Below, one piece after another: positions 46,941 through 58,422 of a stretch of 64,000 nucleotides of DNA. The position numbers were made by a program, and so were the translations under genes. The notes beneath the pieces were generated by a model, which saw only the letters and a list, made by a program, of their open reading frames with translations, did no database searches and had not been told where the DNA came from. The stretch covers positions 10,084 to 74,083 of the forward strand of contig NZ_LR217716.1 of NCBI RefSeq assembly GCF_900698935.1, given 5' to 3'. This DNA comes from Erwinia_E haradaeae_D. Lineage in GTDB: Bacteria > Pseudomonadota > Gammaproteobacteria > Enterobacterales > Enterobacteriaceae. Position 1 is the first letter of the stretch, and the number at the start of each line of letters is the position of its first letter.

Positions 46941-47460
46941 ACACACCACTTTAACATTTTATAAAAATAATAGTAGAGAACCGACTGGTGATTATAGTAA
47001 ATACAGAATAAATCGTATTTTTAAATCTGCGAGGCTAAGTTGGAATCCTAGAATGAGAAAATAAGACTTAAGCTTCAGTATGACTAAGAAGAGATGTATT
47101 TTACACAATTCATTTAATCATAATAGTTGATCAATATATTGATATCAGTGTTGTATAACACGTAACCAAGTAAATAACTTAATCTGAGCATAATGTGCTA
47201 TGGTATTATAGATTAGAAATCGTCTTTAACATAACTCACTTCACTTCTTGTATATTATGATGATTGTAGAGTTTCTCCTGCTCTGTAAGATTTGATCTAA
47301 TTGTTATTAAAGATTAATTTTACGAATCTATAACAGTTACAACATGCATATCCATAAAATTATCTGCGTTAATATTGATAGGAATATTTTATGATATATT
47401 AAATGAATTGCGTTAGTTTCTTTATTTTAATCTCAATGAGATTGCATAATTTTCTAAATA
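46941..47460. other. Short spacer between nuc relic and ibpA
   Basis: No gene seen. It is 1.4 kb shorter than the counterpart at 6332-8241. Confidence 0.45.
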
Positions 47461-47497
47461 ATTAAATACAGCACCAAAAAATGGTGCTGTATTTAAT
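47461..47497. terminator. 16-bp stem-loop terminator downstream of ibpA copy 2
   Basis: Left arm 47461-47476 (ATTAAATACAGCACCA) pairs perfectly with 47482-47497 around an A5 loop, nine bases beyond the ibpA stop. Compared with 8242-8272, stem positions changed in pairs and pairing is complete in both copies. It may serve either strand. Confidence 0.8.
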
Positions 47498-47505
47498 CAA
47501 TATTA

Positions 47506-48000
47506 TCATTTTACATTATGCTCTAAAATGTTCTGTGCTTTTGTGTCCGAAGAGATTGAAACCTTCTGTGGTTTTTCTTTTTCTGGAATATCGTAGGTGA
47601 ATTCTAGTTTTAATAACCCATTAGCTAACATAGCATGCTGTATGCTAATCCTATTTTCTAGGTTAAAACTAAGAGAAAACTCTCTTTTTTTAAACCCCTG
47701 ATGTAACCATGTTACAGCATCTTTTTCTGCAGCGTGTGCTGTTTTTTCCGTTTTTAAATTTCCTCTAATGGTTAACTGGTTATTGAGCACAGAAATATCT
47801 AGTTCATCTTCAGTATAACCTGGGACGCTAACCGTCATCTCATAATGTTCTCGGTCTTTCTGGAATAGATTATACATTGGCGCATCACTAACAGGTGCTT
47901 CGCCTGTCATGCGACTAAAAAGATTATCAATTTGTGCAAAACGATCAGCGATAAGATGATTACTCCATGCCGGTATGATAGAAAAAGAACGATAAGCCAT
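47506..48000 (-). CDS. ibpA: Small heat-shock protein, IbpA/Hsp20 family (copy 2)
   Basis: Paralogue of the gene at 8282-8779: 164 residues against 165, about 26 substitutions, no gaps except the last residue. The alpha-crystallin core (VPGYTEDELDISVLNNQLTI, WLHQGFKKREFSLSFNLE, NGLLKLEFTYDIPEKEKP) is intact. Many differences are Ala here against Thr, Ser or Ile in copy 1 (positions 11, 22, 40, 91, 95), in line with stronger AT drift in copy 1. This is the only gene with two intact copies in the window. IbpA and IbpB of enterobacteria work as a pair; whether these two have begun to divide roles is unknown. Confidence 0.93.
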   Translation of the reverse strand: MAYRSFSIIPAWSNHLIADRFAQIDNLFSRMTGEAPVSDAPMYNLFQKDREHYEMTVSVPGYTEDELDISVLNNQLTIRGNLKTEKTAHAAEKDAVTWLHQGFKKREFSLSFNLENRISIQHAMLANGLLKLEFTYDIPEKEKPQKVSISSDTKAQNILEHNVK

Positions 48001-49424
48001 AGTATTATCCTATAATTTATGTAAAGTAAAACATTCAATTAGACATACAGCTTTAATATAGGTATTCTTTGTACGTTTTCAAGGGCTCGTCTAGGCGCAG
48101 ATGCATATTAGTAGCATTACAAATTCGTAATAGTTTTTGTTAAAATTATATCAATAATAATGATTATTAATGATTAATCAATACAACCCTGTGCTGGTTT
48201 CCAGAACATAGATTGATGTAGATGATATTCTCAGTATATATCTTAACATATATACCATAAGTCTTATTTTTTAACCTACATGATCTCGATGAGTCGTGAA
48301 ACATTAGCTATGCTATTTTTTTAAAAAGCTCGGATGTACAGAATGTCTTCTATATGTTCTATAGAGCATTCGCTTGCTATCAATGTAGTATTAGGTTATA
48401 CAATGCATTCATAGAACAACTATAGCACACATTGGTGTTTGTAGGGATAGTAATATCCTGATGAATCATAGCAGCATCCCTGGTGATAATTTTTATGTAT
48501 ACTGAACTTGTACTCTTGAAAATATGTACTCGCACGTGGTCATATAGATCACTCTTTAACAAGTCCTTTAGAGTTTAAATATGATCGATTCATGCAGATG
48601 TATTGATTCATCAATGTTTTACGTTTTTTGCATTTTCAAATTAAAGTACAAAATGATGATTCCATGACTCTTAATGAAATTGCTATATTATGATATCTTA
48701 TTAGATATCTTATTGACCCATGCATTAAGATATTATTCTTAATAATAATATAAAATATGATCAATATACCACATTGCTTTCTTAACAAAGACATAGTGTC
48801 AAACAAGTAATTCTAGATAAAAACACAAAAACACACAAATATGCATCTTGCTTATTATGACAATTTCATTGTACTTAAAGAAGTGGAATGAAAGATCAAG
48901 AAAGATATATAAACCTTTATATTCTGATACTAGTAAAAAATTTAGATTCTCAATCTCCACTGCTTCAAGACCGTAGAGATATGTAACTAAAAAGTATATA
49001 ATATGCCCCTAATACTAATTGAAAGTTTTTATTGACTTATTCAGTAAGGATTAATAATGAAAGTAAAATACATATTAGAGTGGTGATTTATTGAATAGTT
49101 TTTAACTCAAGTATCTCTCATACATAAGAGATGGCCATCTCATACATTATTTAATAATACGATGACGTAATCAAAAACACTTAGCATCTAATCTCAAAAA
49201 TGGATCATAATGTAGAAATTTTCTCTAATTGACTATCAAGAGATAACATAGGTCTAAGCCCAGCATATTTTTCTAGAGCAATCATAGAGCATTAATAAAT
49301 ACTCTCTATCAGTATTCTGCTCAATCATTGTTTGATCTGATTTTATTGTTTTTAGTGATTTTTAATATTGTTCAAATAGTGATTTTTATAGCATTTAAGG
49401 TTAACTATTAATACAGTGATTAAA
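48001..49424. other. Eroded 1.4 kb between ibpA and apbE
   Basis: No recognisable gene. An open minus-strand stretch at 48380-48562 has no start signal or family resemblance. The apbE promoter should lie near the right end, but none stands out. Confidence 0.4.
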
Positions 49425-50513
49425 ATGATTAGACAAATCATGAAAGTCATTATTTATTATAAGATATGGCGATTGCTACTAGGTTGTATTCTAATATCTG
49501 TTCCAATATTGGTGAACAACTGTCAACATATTTTAGAGAATCAAGTTTTAGACGATAAAAAAATAACGTTAACAGGGCACACCATGGGAACAATTTGGCG
49601 GGTTACTTTACCTGGAATCAACCAATTCAAAAAAAATATTCTCCAATATACGATACAAAAGATTCTTGATTACGATGAGCAACAGTTATCCACATGGAAG
49701 AGTGATTCAATAATCGCAAAATTTAATAAATATCGTGGAAACAAACCACAACCGGTAAGTATAGACATCGCTGATATGATCACACAGGCATTACGTATAG
49801 GTGCTCAAATGCATGGTGCCATGGATATTACTATTACACCTCTTGTTAATTTATGGGGCTTTGGACCCGTTAGCGCGCCAAGCAGCATTCCTACACAGTA
49901 TCAGATTGATACAGCTCTCTCTTTCACAGGCCTGGACCATCTACAGGTAATTAATCTTGCTAACCAGTCATATTTATACAAGAATTTACCAGAGATATCC
50001 GTGGATCTTTCTAGTATAGGAGAAGGATTTGTAGTTGACCATTTAGTAGATTATATAGAAAAAGAGGGTATTTATAACTATCTTGTTTCAGTCGGTGGCG
50101 CGGTACGTACTCATGGTCGTAATCCTCAAGGAAAATCTTGGAAAGTTGCGATACAAAAACCAACAGATCTAGCAAATGCTGTCCAGGACGTTGTTCTTTT
50201 AAATGGATACAGCATTAGTACCGCTGGAACGTATAGAAATTATTATGAATTAGGCGGAAAACGATTCACACATTTAATTGACCCAGTTACTGGGCGACCC
50301 ATTCAGAATCATCTCGTATCAGTTTCTGTTATTGCTAATACTGCTTTAGAGGCAGATTGTTGGGATAGTGGCTTGTTGATACTAGACATGGAACGAGCGC
50401 AAGTATTAGCCCACAAATACAAAAAAGCAGTATACTTGATTTCTCAAAAAGGAGATAAATTTACTAGTTGGGTATCACCTCAATTTTCAGCGTTTTTAAA
50501 TCCCTCTCTATAG
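49425..50513 (+). CDS. apbE: FAD:protein FMN transferase ApbE (lipoprotein)
   Basis: Attaches FMN covalently to threonines of flavoproteins such as Nqr and Rnf subunits, in the periplasm. About 362 residues, close to the usual 350. The N-terminus has a hydrophobic segment with LLLGC (Cys21) fitting a lipobox. The core motifs GHTMGTIWRV, HGAMDITITPLVNLWGFGP, VDLSSIGEGFVVDHL, SVGGAVRTHG, ISTAGTYRNYY, THLIDPVTG and the metal-binding ALEADCWDSGLLIL are present. In-frame GTG 49416, ATG 49425 and ATG 49440 are all possible starts; none has a good ribosome site. apbE mutants were first found through a thiamine requirement in Salmonella, which may explain linkage to thi genes. Relics at 10235 and 25990. 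Confidence 0.94.
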   Translation: MIRQIMKVIIYYKIWRLLLGCILISVPILVNNCQHILENQVLDDKKITLTGHTMGTIWRVTLPGINQFKKNILQYTIQKILDYDEQQLSTWKSDSIIAKFNKYRGNKPQPVSIDIADMITQALRIGAQMHGAMDITITPLVNLWGFGPVSAPSSIPTQYQIDTALSFTGLDHLQVINLANQSYLYKNLPEISVDLSSIGEGFVVDHLVDYIEKEGIYNYLVSVGGAVRTHGRNPQGKSWKVAIQKPTDLANAVQDVVLLNGYSISTAGTYRNYYELGGKRFTHLIDPVTGRPIQNHLVSVSVIANTALEADCWDSGLLILDMERAQVLAHKYKKAVYLISQKGDKFTSWVSPQFSAFLNPSL

Positions 50514-50681
50514 CGTTGTGGATTGACCTCACTTATATAAATTTCTTTAATGTTTAAAAGAAGGATCTTATTTTTACGTATCTATAGATAATTCATTTTA
50601 TTCCTCTTAAACAGAGATTGTATTTATATACATTTCATTATCTTAATATTAGGATGACAGTAATGAAGTGGTATCATTATG

Positions 50682-50710
50682 CTTAGAAGAACTGTAAAAG
50701 TTCTTCTAAG
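50682..50710. terminator. 12-bp stem-loop downstream of apbE
   Basis: CTTAGAAGAACT, loop GTAAA, and the perfect complement, 170 bases after the apbE stop. There is no T-run, so it may be an RNA 3' end structure rather than a classical terminator. The matching site behind the dead apbE (11498-11513) keeps loop and inner stem with paired changes. Confidence 0.55.
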
Positions 50711-53267
50711 ATGAGATCTCTAGATTAATTATACTATGTCTTAGTCTGTTTAGAATTAAAAAAAATAATATCTCTATAATATCTTGTATAGGGTTTACAT
50801 TCTAAAAAATATGCTCTGTTAGCAGATTGAAAATAGTTATAGCAAGTATAAATATATGTAAAATACTATTACAAGTATGTGATCTAGTATATCTATGTAT
50901 ATATATTTATACTCATATTACCAATATTTCTATTCCTGTCTATAACCTATCGTATCACTTTTTCAGTTCTGGACTCGAACCTTATGGTTATTATTTATTT
51001 GTTTTTAAATAAACTTAGCTATAAGAAATTTATGAATCGTGCCTATAATTTATCTAGTCTGAACACATCAAAGAAAGATCTAGTAAAATTAATAAAATTA
51101 TTTTATCAGATAATAGAATACTCTTTATTCTGATAAAAATATCAAAATAACAATAATAAGTTCTGGCATATTTCTAAAAAAGAGAGGATTTATATTTTTA
51201 TTTTTCTTAATAGTTCTATTTTAGCATGTACCATCCATATCTTATAGAATGAGGCGAGATAAAAAAAAGTTCAGCATGATGGTGCTAGTCGAGAAACATC
51301 GTTTTTATTTAAGCGCCACTACTATATTATCCAAGATATAGACTAATGTATAATCACGTATAGTAAAATAAGTTAAAAATGATGTTTTGATATATCTGCC
51401 ATGCCATCAGATATTAACAATGTTTTTGATCAACTTAATCTTGTCTAATTCGAATTCTTTTTTAATTTTCTTATTCACGATAACTAACTTATGTAATGTG
51501 TAAAATTTACATATCATTGTTGATATCGTATGACCTTTCTAACATGGATCGATCTTTTTAATATATAGAAATATAGTGATAAAAAGCATAATACCTAAAC
51601 CTATCAACTTATGATATATGTTGTTCACATGTGTCGGTGACACCCCTGAAGCAGGGGTTAATATATTAAATATAGCATTAGTATTGTCTGAACTTATGAG
51701 TTTATAATAAAATATAACATTAGTGCACTCTACTTATCCAGTGATGGAAATACTACTATGAAAACGTATTTAATAATATCTTATAAAAATTTAAAATAAT
51801 TATTAAAATAATCCATAGTGTTATTTATAACAAAATATTGTAGAGATTAGTAGCGAACATTAATTAATTTAAAAAACGTAATTTATATCAAACAAGATTA
51901 TTGTGGAATCTATTTATATTTTCAACTAATTCAGAAAACATATTTCTATTGTAAGAATGTCACAAACTTCATCCTTGCCAGTTCTGATGAATATAATAAT
52001 CACATTATTGAGACATATCATGAGGATCTGTGTAAGTTATATCATAATAGTTATCAGTTGATATAAATGGCGATGTGTTTATATTTAGATGTTTACGAAT
52101 ATTACACCTCGAGAGATATATATAACTACACATTATTGAGAAAAAACTCACAATCTCTCTTGACCCTCATGACTTATTAGTTTAATTTAGCATAAAAGAT
52201 CACTAACAATAATATAAGTACGATTATGTGCTCACTAGTAGTAGTCACACTCTATCTCAATATCAACTTGATATGATCTTTCCCATTTTTAGATAAAAAA
52301 GTACATTAAAAATGAGGAATGCAGATAAAAAGTAGTTAAATTGAAACCAATATTTTTTAAATATACTGGATTGTTTTCCGGCAAACTACTATAGAAAAAC
52401 AAAAGCATAAAATACAAAAATCGACCTATGCATAAATTAGAGTGTATAGAAAAACTATCAATGTACAAAAATTATCTTCCTAAATTATTGCATGAGGCTG
52501 CTATTTTTTTGTTAGAGCGAGACTTCCACAGCAGCTATGCTATTTTTACTACCTGAGTATACTTGGTGCTTTTGTATTCTCTGTAGAATAATCATTAAAT
52601 ACCTTGCGTGTTCCTCAAGACCGACACATTTTTATTGGAGGCGATACATACTAAGAGGACCATAAAATGGTGTCCAACTATACTAAAAACTGCATTGAAT
52701 CTAATTCAACTACTGTGGACAGGTTTATACTAATTGCAAAGAAGCTATTTTAGACACCTATTGTTATTAACAATGACTCTTTTTTAATTGCACAATATAT
52801 ATCTTAATATTTAGTAGGTTTAAAAAACCTAGACAAATGGTATTTCTTAGTGATTGCTAACAGAAAATATATGAAGAATGTTGTTTACATGCATAGATAG
52901 AATAGCGCTACGTATTGCTCATGTTAGTCCTACAATAATTTGCCAAAAGGTGCGGTAGAAGATCTGGATGTTGCTTGATGATTAGATATGACTGTCATAA
53001 TCCTGATAAAAGACCGTGATGCTTGTATAAATTAGACTACGCATTAAACTAACAAAAACTAAAAAACTGCATAGCAATGCAGTATCCAGCAAACGCATGC
53101 TAAGGGTTCTTAATCAAATCAAGCGGTTTTGTGCTTTTTGTTCCCTTTTATTCTACAGGATGACTCGCATTTAGAAAATGAATAGCAAGTTTATGATTTA
53201 AATATCAGATATCTCAATGTTCATTATGTCAATATACAATATTAGAAGGATATTCTATGTATTTAGA
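50711..53267. other. Eroded 2.5 kb with an unrecognised gene relic (about 51950-52850)
   Basis: Counterpart of 11514-13935. Plus-strand phrases (near 52440-52600 and 52620-52740) repeat the broken reading found in sub-unit I, for example YRKTINVQKLSS and SNYTKN. A small hairpin ACTGCAT/ATGCAGT lies near 53046-53063. CCCCTG/CAGGGG form another near 51645-51660. No gene can be named. Confidence 0.4.
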
Positions 53268-53324
53268 CGCAAAAAACCCTGATAGGGCGATGATCTTGGC
53301 AGACTTCACTATCAGGGCTTTGCG
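53268..53324. promoter_or_regulatory. CopA/CopT-like hairpin, type 2, copy C
   Basis: Identical to copy B except GATGATC for GATTATC in the left loop. A6 in the left flank is intact. Confidence 0.75.
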
Positions 53325-53345
53325 AATCGTTTAGTGTACGTATTC
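53271..53345 (-). ncRNA. Solitary CopA-like antisense RNA, copy C
   Basis: Minus-strand promoter -35 TTGATT (53375-53380), 17 bp, -10 TAATAT (53352-53357), then the hairpin and TATCAGGGTTTTTTGCG as terminator. Predicted length about 75 nt. A Tap-like trace (ISNQVLY) lies opposite, but no start codon and no repA follow. Lies 0.5 kb downstream of the bioB stop, on the same strand as bioB. Confidence 0.62.
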
Positions 53346-53845
53346 AAAATAATATTATCATAATTAAGATTAGTAATCAAGTCTTATACATTATTTTTTG
53401 TTAGAAATATTACTTATAATTATGAAGAAAAGTAGCAACTTCAAGTTATGTTTGTTACACATAAGTGTGTACAGTGCCTAAATGATAATAATTAGATTAT
53501 TTTTTATTCTGCTCTTAATACTATATCATAGTATATTTCAGAATAATAGATAGATTCTGTCGATTATTCTATAACTAGAGAAGAAATCCGAGAGAAATCA
53601 AAAATGATATATTCTGTACCCATATACCATGTACCACAATGATATCTATCATTTTATCTATCGCTGTGAGATAAAATATAAGATATAATCTTTTAATAAG
53701 CTACTGGAAAATCCATAAGACCTTTTTCAAAAACCTATTTGTTTTTTAAAGTTAAAATATATAAAATTTATATTTTTGAGTACGATTTGTTATTATCAAT
53801 AACATTAAAATATATTATAGGCATCAAAAAGGGGCATTGACGAGA
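53325..53845. other. Spacer between cop cassette and bioB
   Basis: Apart from the antisense promoter (53352-53380) no gene is seen. The equivalent stretch in sub-unit I is 13994-14523. Confidence 0.45.
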
Positions 53846-54883
53846 TTAGCCTGCAGCATTATAGTATTTTTCTGTGTCTATAGAAAATAGGTTTTTAGTG
53901 AGCCGATCTACCTTCTCTACATCCCCTGCATCAGTAGAGCAACATTCAATGGTCATGCCTAACTTCTTAAAAAGTAAGAGATCTCGGTCCTCTTCTGGAT
54001 TGGATGTTGTCAATAATTTACAGCCATAAAAGATGGAGTTCGCCCCAGCCATAAAGCATAGAGCTTGGGTCTGTTCATTCATGCCTTCCCGACCAGCCGA
54101 TAGGCGCACATGAGATTGCGGCATCATAATACGTGCTACTGCAATTGTTCTGATAAAATCAAAAGGGTCCACATCGTTATTATTAGACAAAGGTGTTCCA
54201 GGTACTTTTACTAACATATTGATAGGTACGCTTTCTGGTGGCTCCGGTAAATTTGCTAATTGTACTAGTAATCCTGCACGATCATTGATGTTTTCACCTA
54301 GACCTACAATGCCACCAGAACATATTTTAATACCTGCTTGACGCACTGAAGTCAGTGTGTCTAACCTATTCTGATAGCTTCGCGTTGTAACAACACTACT
54401 ATAGAACTCTGGTGAAGTATCTAGATTATGATTATAGAAATCGAGCCCGGCTTCTGCTAAACGATTGGCCTGTTGGTCATCTAGCATGCCTAATGTCATA
54501 CATGTTTCTAGCCCCATTATCTTTACACCCTTGATCATTTCTTCTAATAGAGGCATATCACGATCGTGTGGGTTTTTCCAAGCGGCTCCCATACAAAAAC
54601 GCGTTGACCCGGCATTTTTCGCTGCACGAGCAGCATCAAGAACTTGTTGTAGATGTATGAGTCGTTCATTTTCTATTCCTGTGCTGTAGCGCGCGCTTTG
54701 TGGACAATATTTGCAGTCTTCCGGACAAGATCCTGTTTTAATTGACAATAACGTGCTCATTTGAATTTGATTAGATCGAAAATTTTGACGATGTACTTCC
54801 TGAGCTTTAAACAGTAAATCACAGAAGGGTTGATCAAATAACGCTGTGGCCTGCTGAAGTGTCCAGAATGGCGAGGTTGACAT
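53846..54883 (-). CDS. bioB: Biotin synthase BioB
   Basis: Radical SAM enzyme that inserts sulfur into dethiobiotin, the last step of biotin synthesis. 345 residues from the chosen ATG 54883. With this start CPEDCKYC falls at Cys53, Cys57 and Cys60, the same numbering as E. coli BioB. An in-frame ATG 36 bases earlier lacks a ribosome site. Other conserved blocks: FCMGAAWKNPHDRDMP, ETCMTLGML, YNHNLDTSPEFY, CSGGIVGLGE, SVPINMLVKVPGTPL, RLSAGREGMNEQTQALCFMAGANSIFYG. It stands alone: bioA is a relic elsewhere and bioD, bioF and bioC were not found, so dethiobiotin must come from the chromosome, another plasmid segment, or a partner. Relics at 14524 and 30110. Confidence 0.97.
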   Translation of the reverse strand: MSTSPFWTLQQATALFDQPFCDLLFKAQEVHRQNFRSNQIQMSTLLSIKTGSCPEDCKYCPQSARYSTGIENERLIHLQQVLDAARAAKNAGSTRFCMGAAWKNPHDRDMPLLEEMIKGVKIMGLETCMTLGMLDDQQANRLAEAGLDFYNHNLDTSPEFYSSVVTTRSYQNRLDTLTSVRQAGIKICSGGIVGLGENINDRAGLLVQLANLPEPPESVPINMLVKVPGTPLSNNNDVDPFDFIRTIAVARIMMPQSHVRLSAGREGMNEQTQALCFMAGANSIFYGCKLLTTSNPEEDRDLLLFKKLGMTIECCSTDAGDVEKVDRLTKNLFSIDTEKYYNAAG

Positions 54884-55239
54884 AATAGTTATCCGTGTAA
54901 TATGTAAAGAAATAGACATTTATAAGTAATGTGACTAGTTTGATTCCAGATACAGCAAGATTCTTGCAATATCAAACCTATATTAACCAATATACCAGTA
55001 CCAGCAATCATTGTAACGAGAAGGGATTTTGATAAAAATAAATATCCTTAAACTTTTACAAATCATCTATTGTATAAAGTATATCATCATTTGTCTCCTG
55101 ATAGCCTTTTCAGTATTGTTATGGATAGTGGTTGTTCATGATAGTGCACACAGGCATCAGCATGATAGCTAGAGCCATTTTATACCAGTTCTGAGTAAAC
55201 GGAAGAACCTATGATGAAAAGAGGGAGGCGCCTCCACTA
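54884..55239. other. Spacer upstream of bioB
   Basis: Holds the bioB leader. No BirA-type operator was recognised. Similar to 15554-15899, including GATAGTGCACACA near 55140 and 15812. Confidence 0.4.
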
Positions 55240-55905
55240 AAAGATCATTAAAGGTAACGTTGATTATATAAATTTCCTTTTATACTCTCAACAGAGCAAG
55301 TGGAGTTTCTATAACTTCTCTACAGATTATGTATACCTTGCATAGTAAGGCGAGGCTTCCAGCTAGTACGAATTTTTGTTATTATGGTAACATCTCTCGC
55401 CAGAGAGACGGGGTTTTTTAGCTGTAGACGTCGTAAAAGAAAAATTCTTCTATATGCTTATATTACCTTGAATGCCACCTTGAATGCCTATAGAGTAACC
55501 TACAATATAAATCAAATTGCCACAGGAATTCTAGAACTATAGCCGTGAGTCACATATTCAAGTCTAAAAAGAAAGGCACAAGCGTAATAATTTTATTTCG
55601 ATGGAAGGTCAATAAAATTTTAACCAAAAATTCACTACACTAACATTGCTTGAAGAGGTCACTGCATATAATACAGATTTGTATTAATATCACGTCTGGT
55701 AATTATATTGTCATTATAGTCTAAAATAACCTCCACATATAAAATTTATCATTATTTAATCAGCCTCTTCCTGTAACCTGTAAGAGCATGATATATGGCT
55801 CACATGAGAGTACAAGATAGCGAGGTGATCTGTGTTGTCTCTGGTTTTTGATTGACGCATTTGACTAGTTTGGTAGAGATTTAAATCCTTCTTAAAATAA
55901 GTGCT
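55240..55905 (-). pseudogene. thiF: thiS end plus thiF relic, sub-unit IV
   Basis: Same fusion remnant as 15900-16765: thiS start trace at 55245-55290 (CTCCACTAAAAGATCATTAA), then decayed thiF with anchors near 55680-55740 and GACGCATTTGACTAGTTTGG at 55853. The thiF 5' part is deleted. Confidence 0.7.
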
Positions 55906-56539
55906 ATGCAAGAAATAAATAACTCAAGATAGGGTCTATGGGATTCCGATGAGTGATGGTTGACGGGGTGCATCTCATGCCTCATAGCTTACTGAGAAAA
56001 TGTTAATGCAATCATAGTTGTATTATTTCTAAAAAATTATATCTATGATGTAATGCTCTATTTTGTACATACTTTAGATTAAAGATAAAGAGATTAAAGA
56101 TAAAGCGCTTTATCTAAATGGAATGTTAATCATTAACATACCACTCACTAAAATGATATATGCATCAGAATGGGCTGTAACATACCAACAGATCTTATAT
56201 GTTCCGAGAGCATAGGCATTATATGCGTCATATGTTAATAAAGGGATAATTACAATCTGCTTATCTCTAGCATATTAGTTAATGTTCCCGATAAGTATTC
56301 TAATCGTGTATGTCTTCTACGCATGATTCAAGCAGGATCCCCTTTACCTCAAGAAGAGGCGGTATGCATGCTATCACAAAGCGCTCTTCTTACAGAAGCT
56401 AATTTAGCCTCGTTAACTCTCTAGCCTCGCTCATTATCTATGTGTGATAGATCATGAAAAGGCAGGTACAATTAAATTTTCCACAATGCATAACATTCTT
56501 CTATCATTTTTAAAACGTATTAAGAATTGTTAATTCTGA
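55906..56539. other. Eroded spacer between thiF and thiC relics
   Basis: No gene seen; matches 17010-17619 in patches. Confidence 0.4.
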
Positions 56540-58340
56540 ATTCTTAAATTTTAGAATGTAGTGTTACTATAGTTGTAAATTTATTAAGAAATTTACATAA
56601 AATAAAATTTTGGACCATACGTAGAACAGAAGTGTGTATTTTACTAAATGCCTGAGGTATGATCACATCATGATTAGCACGCGCAGTTCTAGATTTAGTA
56701 CTAAATTAAATTGATCTTCCCAAATAAAAATGATAGCGTGCATTTGAGATAGTCTTATCACGTATGTGCGCTTCAGGATATCCTTTAGGGAGATCAGCGG
56801 TATGAGCGGAAATTTTGTATACATTCGCTCCTGCTTCACCTCTTCTGTATTTTTTAAACCAAGGTGTTTTTTTGAAGAAGTTATATAACATCGTATGTTA
56901 CAACTAAACCAGTCAAATGAGTACAGCGCCAATACCAGAAGTAAAATAATCGTAGCCTGGTGTTATATCAATAGTTAATGGGTCAAATGTATAAAAAATG
57001 CTTCATGAAAATTTTTAAGTACTCAGTTATATTTTTCTCAATCCTAATACATAGGAACATAACCGGGACCCTCAATCATAACTTGTTCACTCTCTTTCAA
57101 GCAATTTTAGTTAATTCTTCTAGTATATATCATTCAGCAAATTACACTTCATCATTAGCATCCTGTGTTGAACCAAGGCGTAAAGCCATATCCTAACGAT
57201 ATGCTATATTACATAAGGCACAAAGCTGGAAAGTATCTCGAAAACGCTCATAGAGAAAACTCTCTTAATGATGTGAAAGACACCACTGAGCTGTAATGGA
57301 TCAACCTTGCGAAATGATACCTGTTAAGCAAAGAGCAATCATCAGAGCATAACGCAAAAGCATACTGGCATGAACAGTCAAATAGTCTACATCTTTTTCT
57401 ACTCAGGTCTCACCGAAACCTCCTAGATTGAGTGTTCTGCAATACCATTTACTTTTGCCCGTGCTTGATAGAAAGAACCGTGCCACTAGGGACTGGACTG
57501 TTACGGAGCATCTATTCACGAGTCGGATACATAAAGAGACCTGCAGAGAAATCCATTTCAGTATGCCACTAGTAGCCAATACAAACTTTTCTACTGCTTC
57601 TTCAATAGAAGAGCTCGCTGCAGAATGTTCAATATTAGCATTAGTGGTGACTAAAAATTCCGCTAGATAAGCATTGGTTCTAACTCTGGATGATTAATAT
57701 TTGCAGGTATAATCGCACATATAGCAGATACTTCTCACGGAATAAATATGGGAGTAATTTTGGTTAACGCAAACTATTCTCGCTCCTGTCATGATGTACA
57801 ATCTTCTTACGTATAGCGATAAACTCCATCTCTGGAATAATAGTGCTGGCACACGAGCAATACCACTGAGTGACGCGATAATCTTTTCATGCTCGACGAG
57901 ACAACATAAAGCGGACCAATACCATGCAATTTTCCTTTATCATTAGTGCACTACGCATTACTATTGGGAGTATTGAGGCATGTATCGAGAGGTTCAATAT
58001 CCTGTCGCTCATTTATTATTGGCAAAATCGGTGATTCCTAGACTAAGGTGCATAACGATAGCTAGATCCCGATATGGTCCAGGCGTATCCGAAGCTCATG
58101 CTAATTTTTCACTTTTTTACGGATAGAATCTATATTTTGTCTATCCACTCGAATAGGGCTTAGTTGGATTTTACATATCGGTACTCGCACATCCACATAA
58201 GCGTCTTGCAGATAGACTCTTATAGAATTTGAAAACGGCTACTCGTAATGGTATTTATGCAAGTCTACGCCTGTGCAAGGCTTTACGACGTGAAAGAAAT
58301 TAAGAGTGGCCGAAGATCATGACATCTGATCAGCGCTTCA
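56540..58340 (-). pseudogene. thiC: thiC relic, sub-unit IV
   Basis: Best preserved of the dead thiC copies, at about 38.9 kb offset from the intact gene. Near 57060 ACCGGGACCCTCAATCATAA is identical to the intact sequence. Frames are broken by many indels; open fragments at 56663-56932 and 57428-57670 are shadows. The CxxC...C cluster region (about 56600-56640) has lost its reading frame. Confidence 0.88.
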
Positions 58341-58387
58341 AGAAAGGATAAAATACGTACTTATCTAGAGCAGCATTATGCCACGCG

Positions 58388-58422
58388 CAGACCTGCTTAG
58401 GTCTGATAACCACTATAAGTGG
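58388..58422. promoter_or_regulatory. Double hairpin upstream of thiC relic
   Basis: CAGACCT, GCTT, AGGTCTG followed by CCACT, ATA, AGTGG. The second hairpin is also present ahead of intact thiC (19508-19521); the first is broken there. Confidence 0.35.

Noticed and set aside
50827..51012. Open frame of 61 codons after apbE
   Set aside because: Low-complexity hydrophobic reading typical of AT-rich DNA, no start signal, not shared in frame with sub-unit I.
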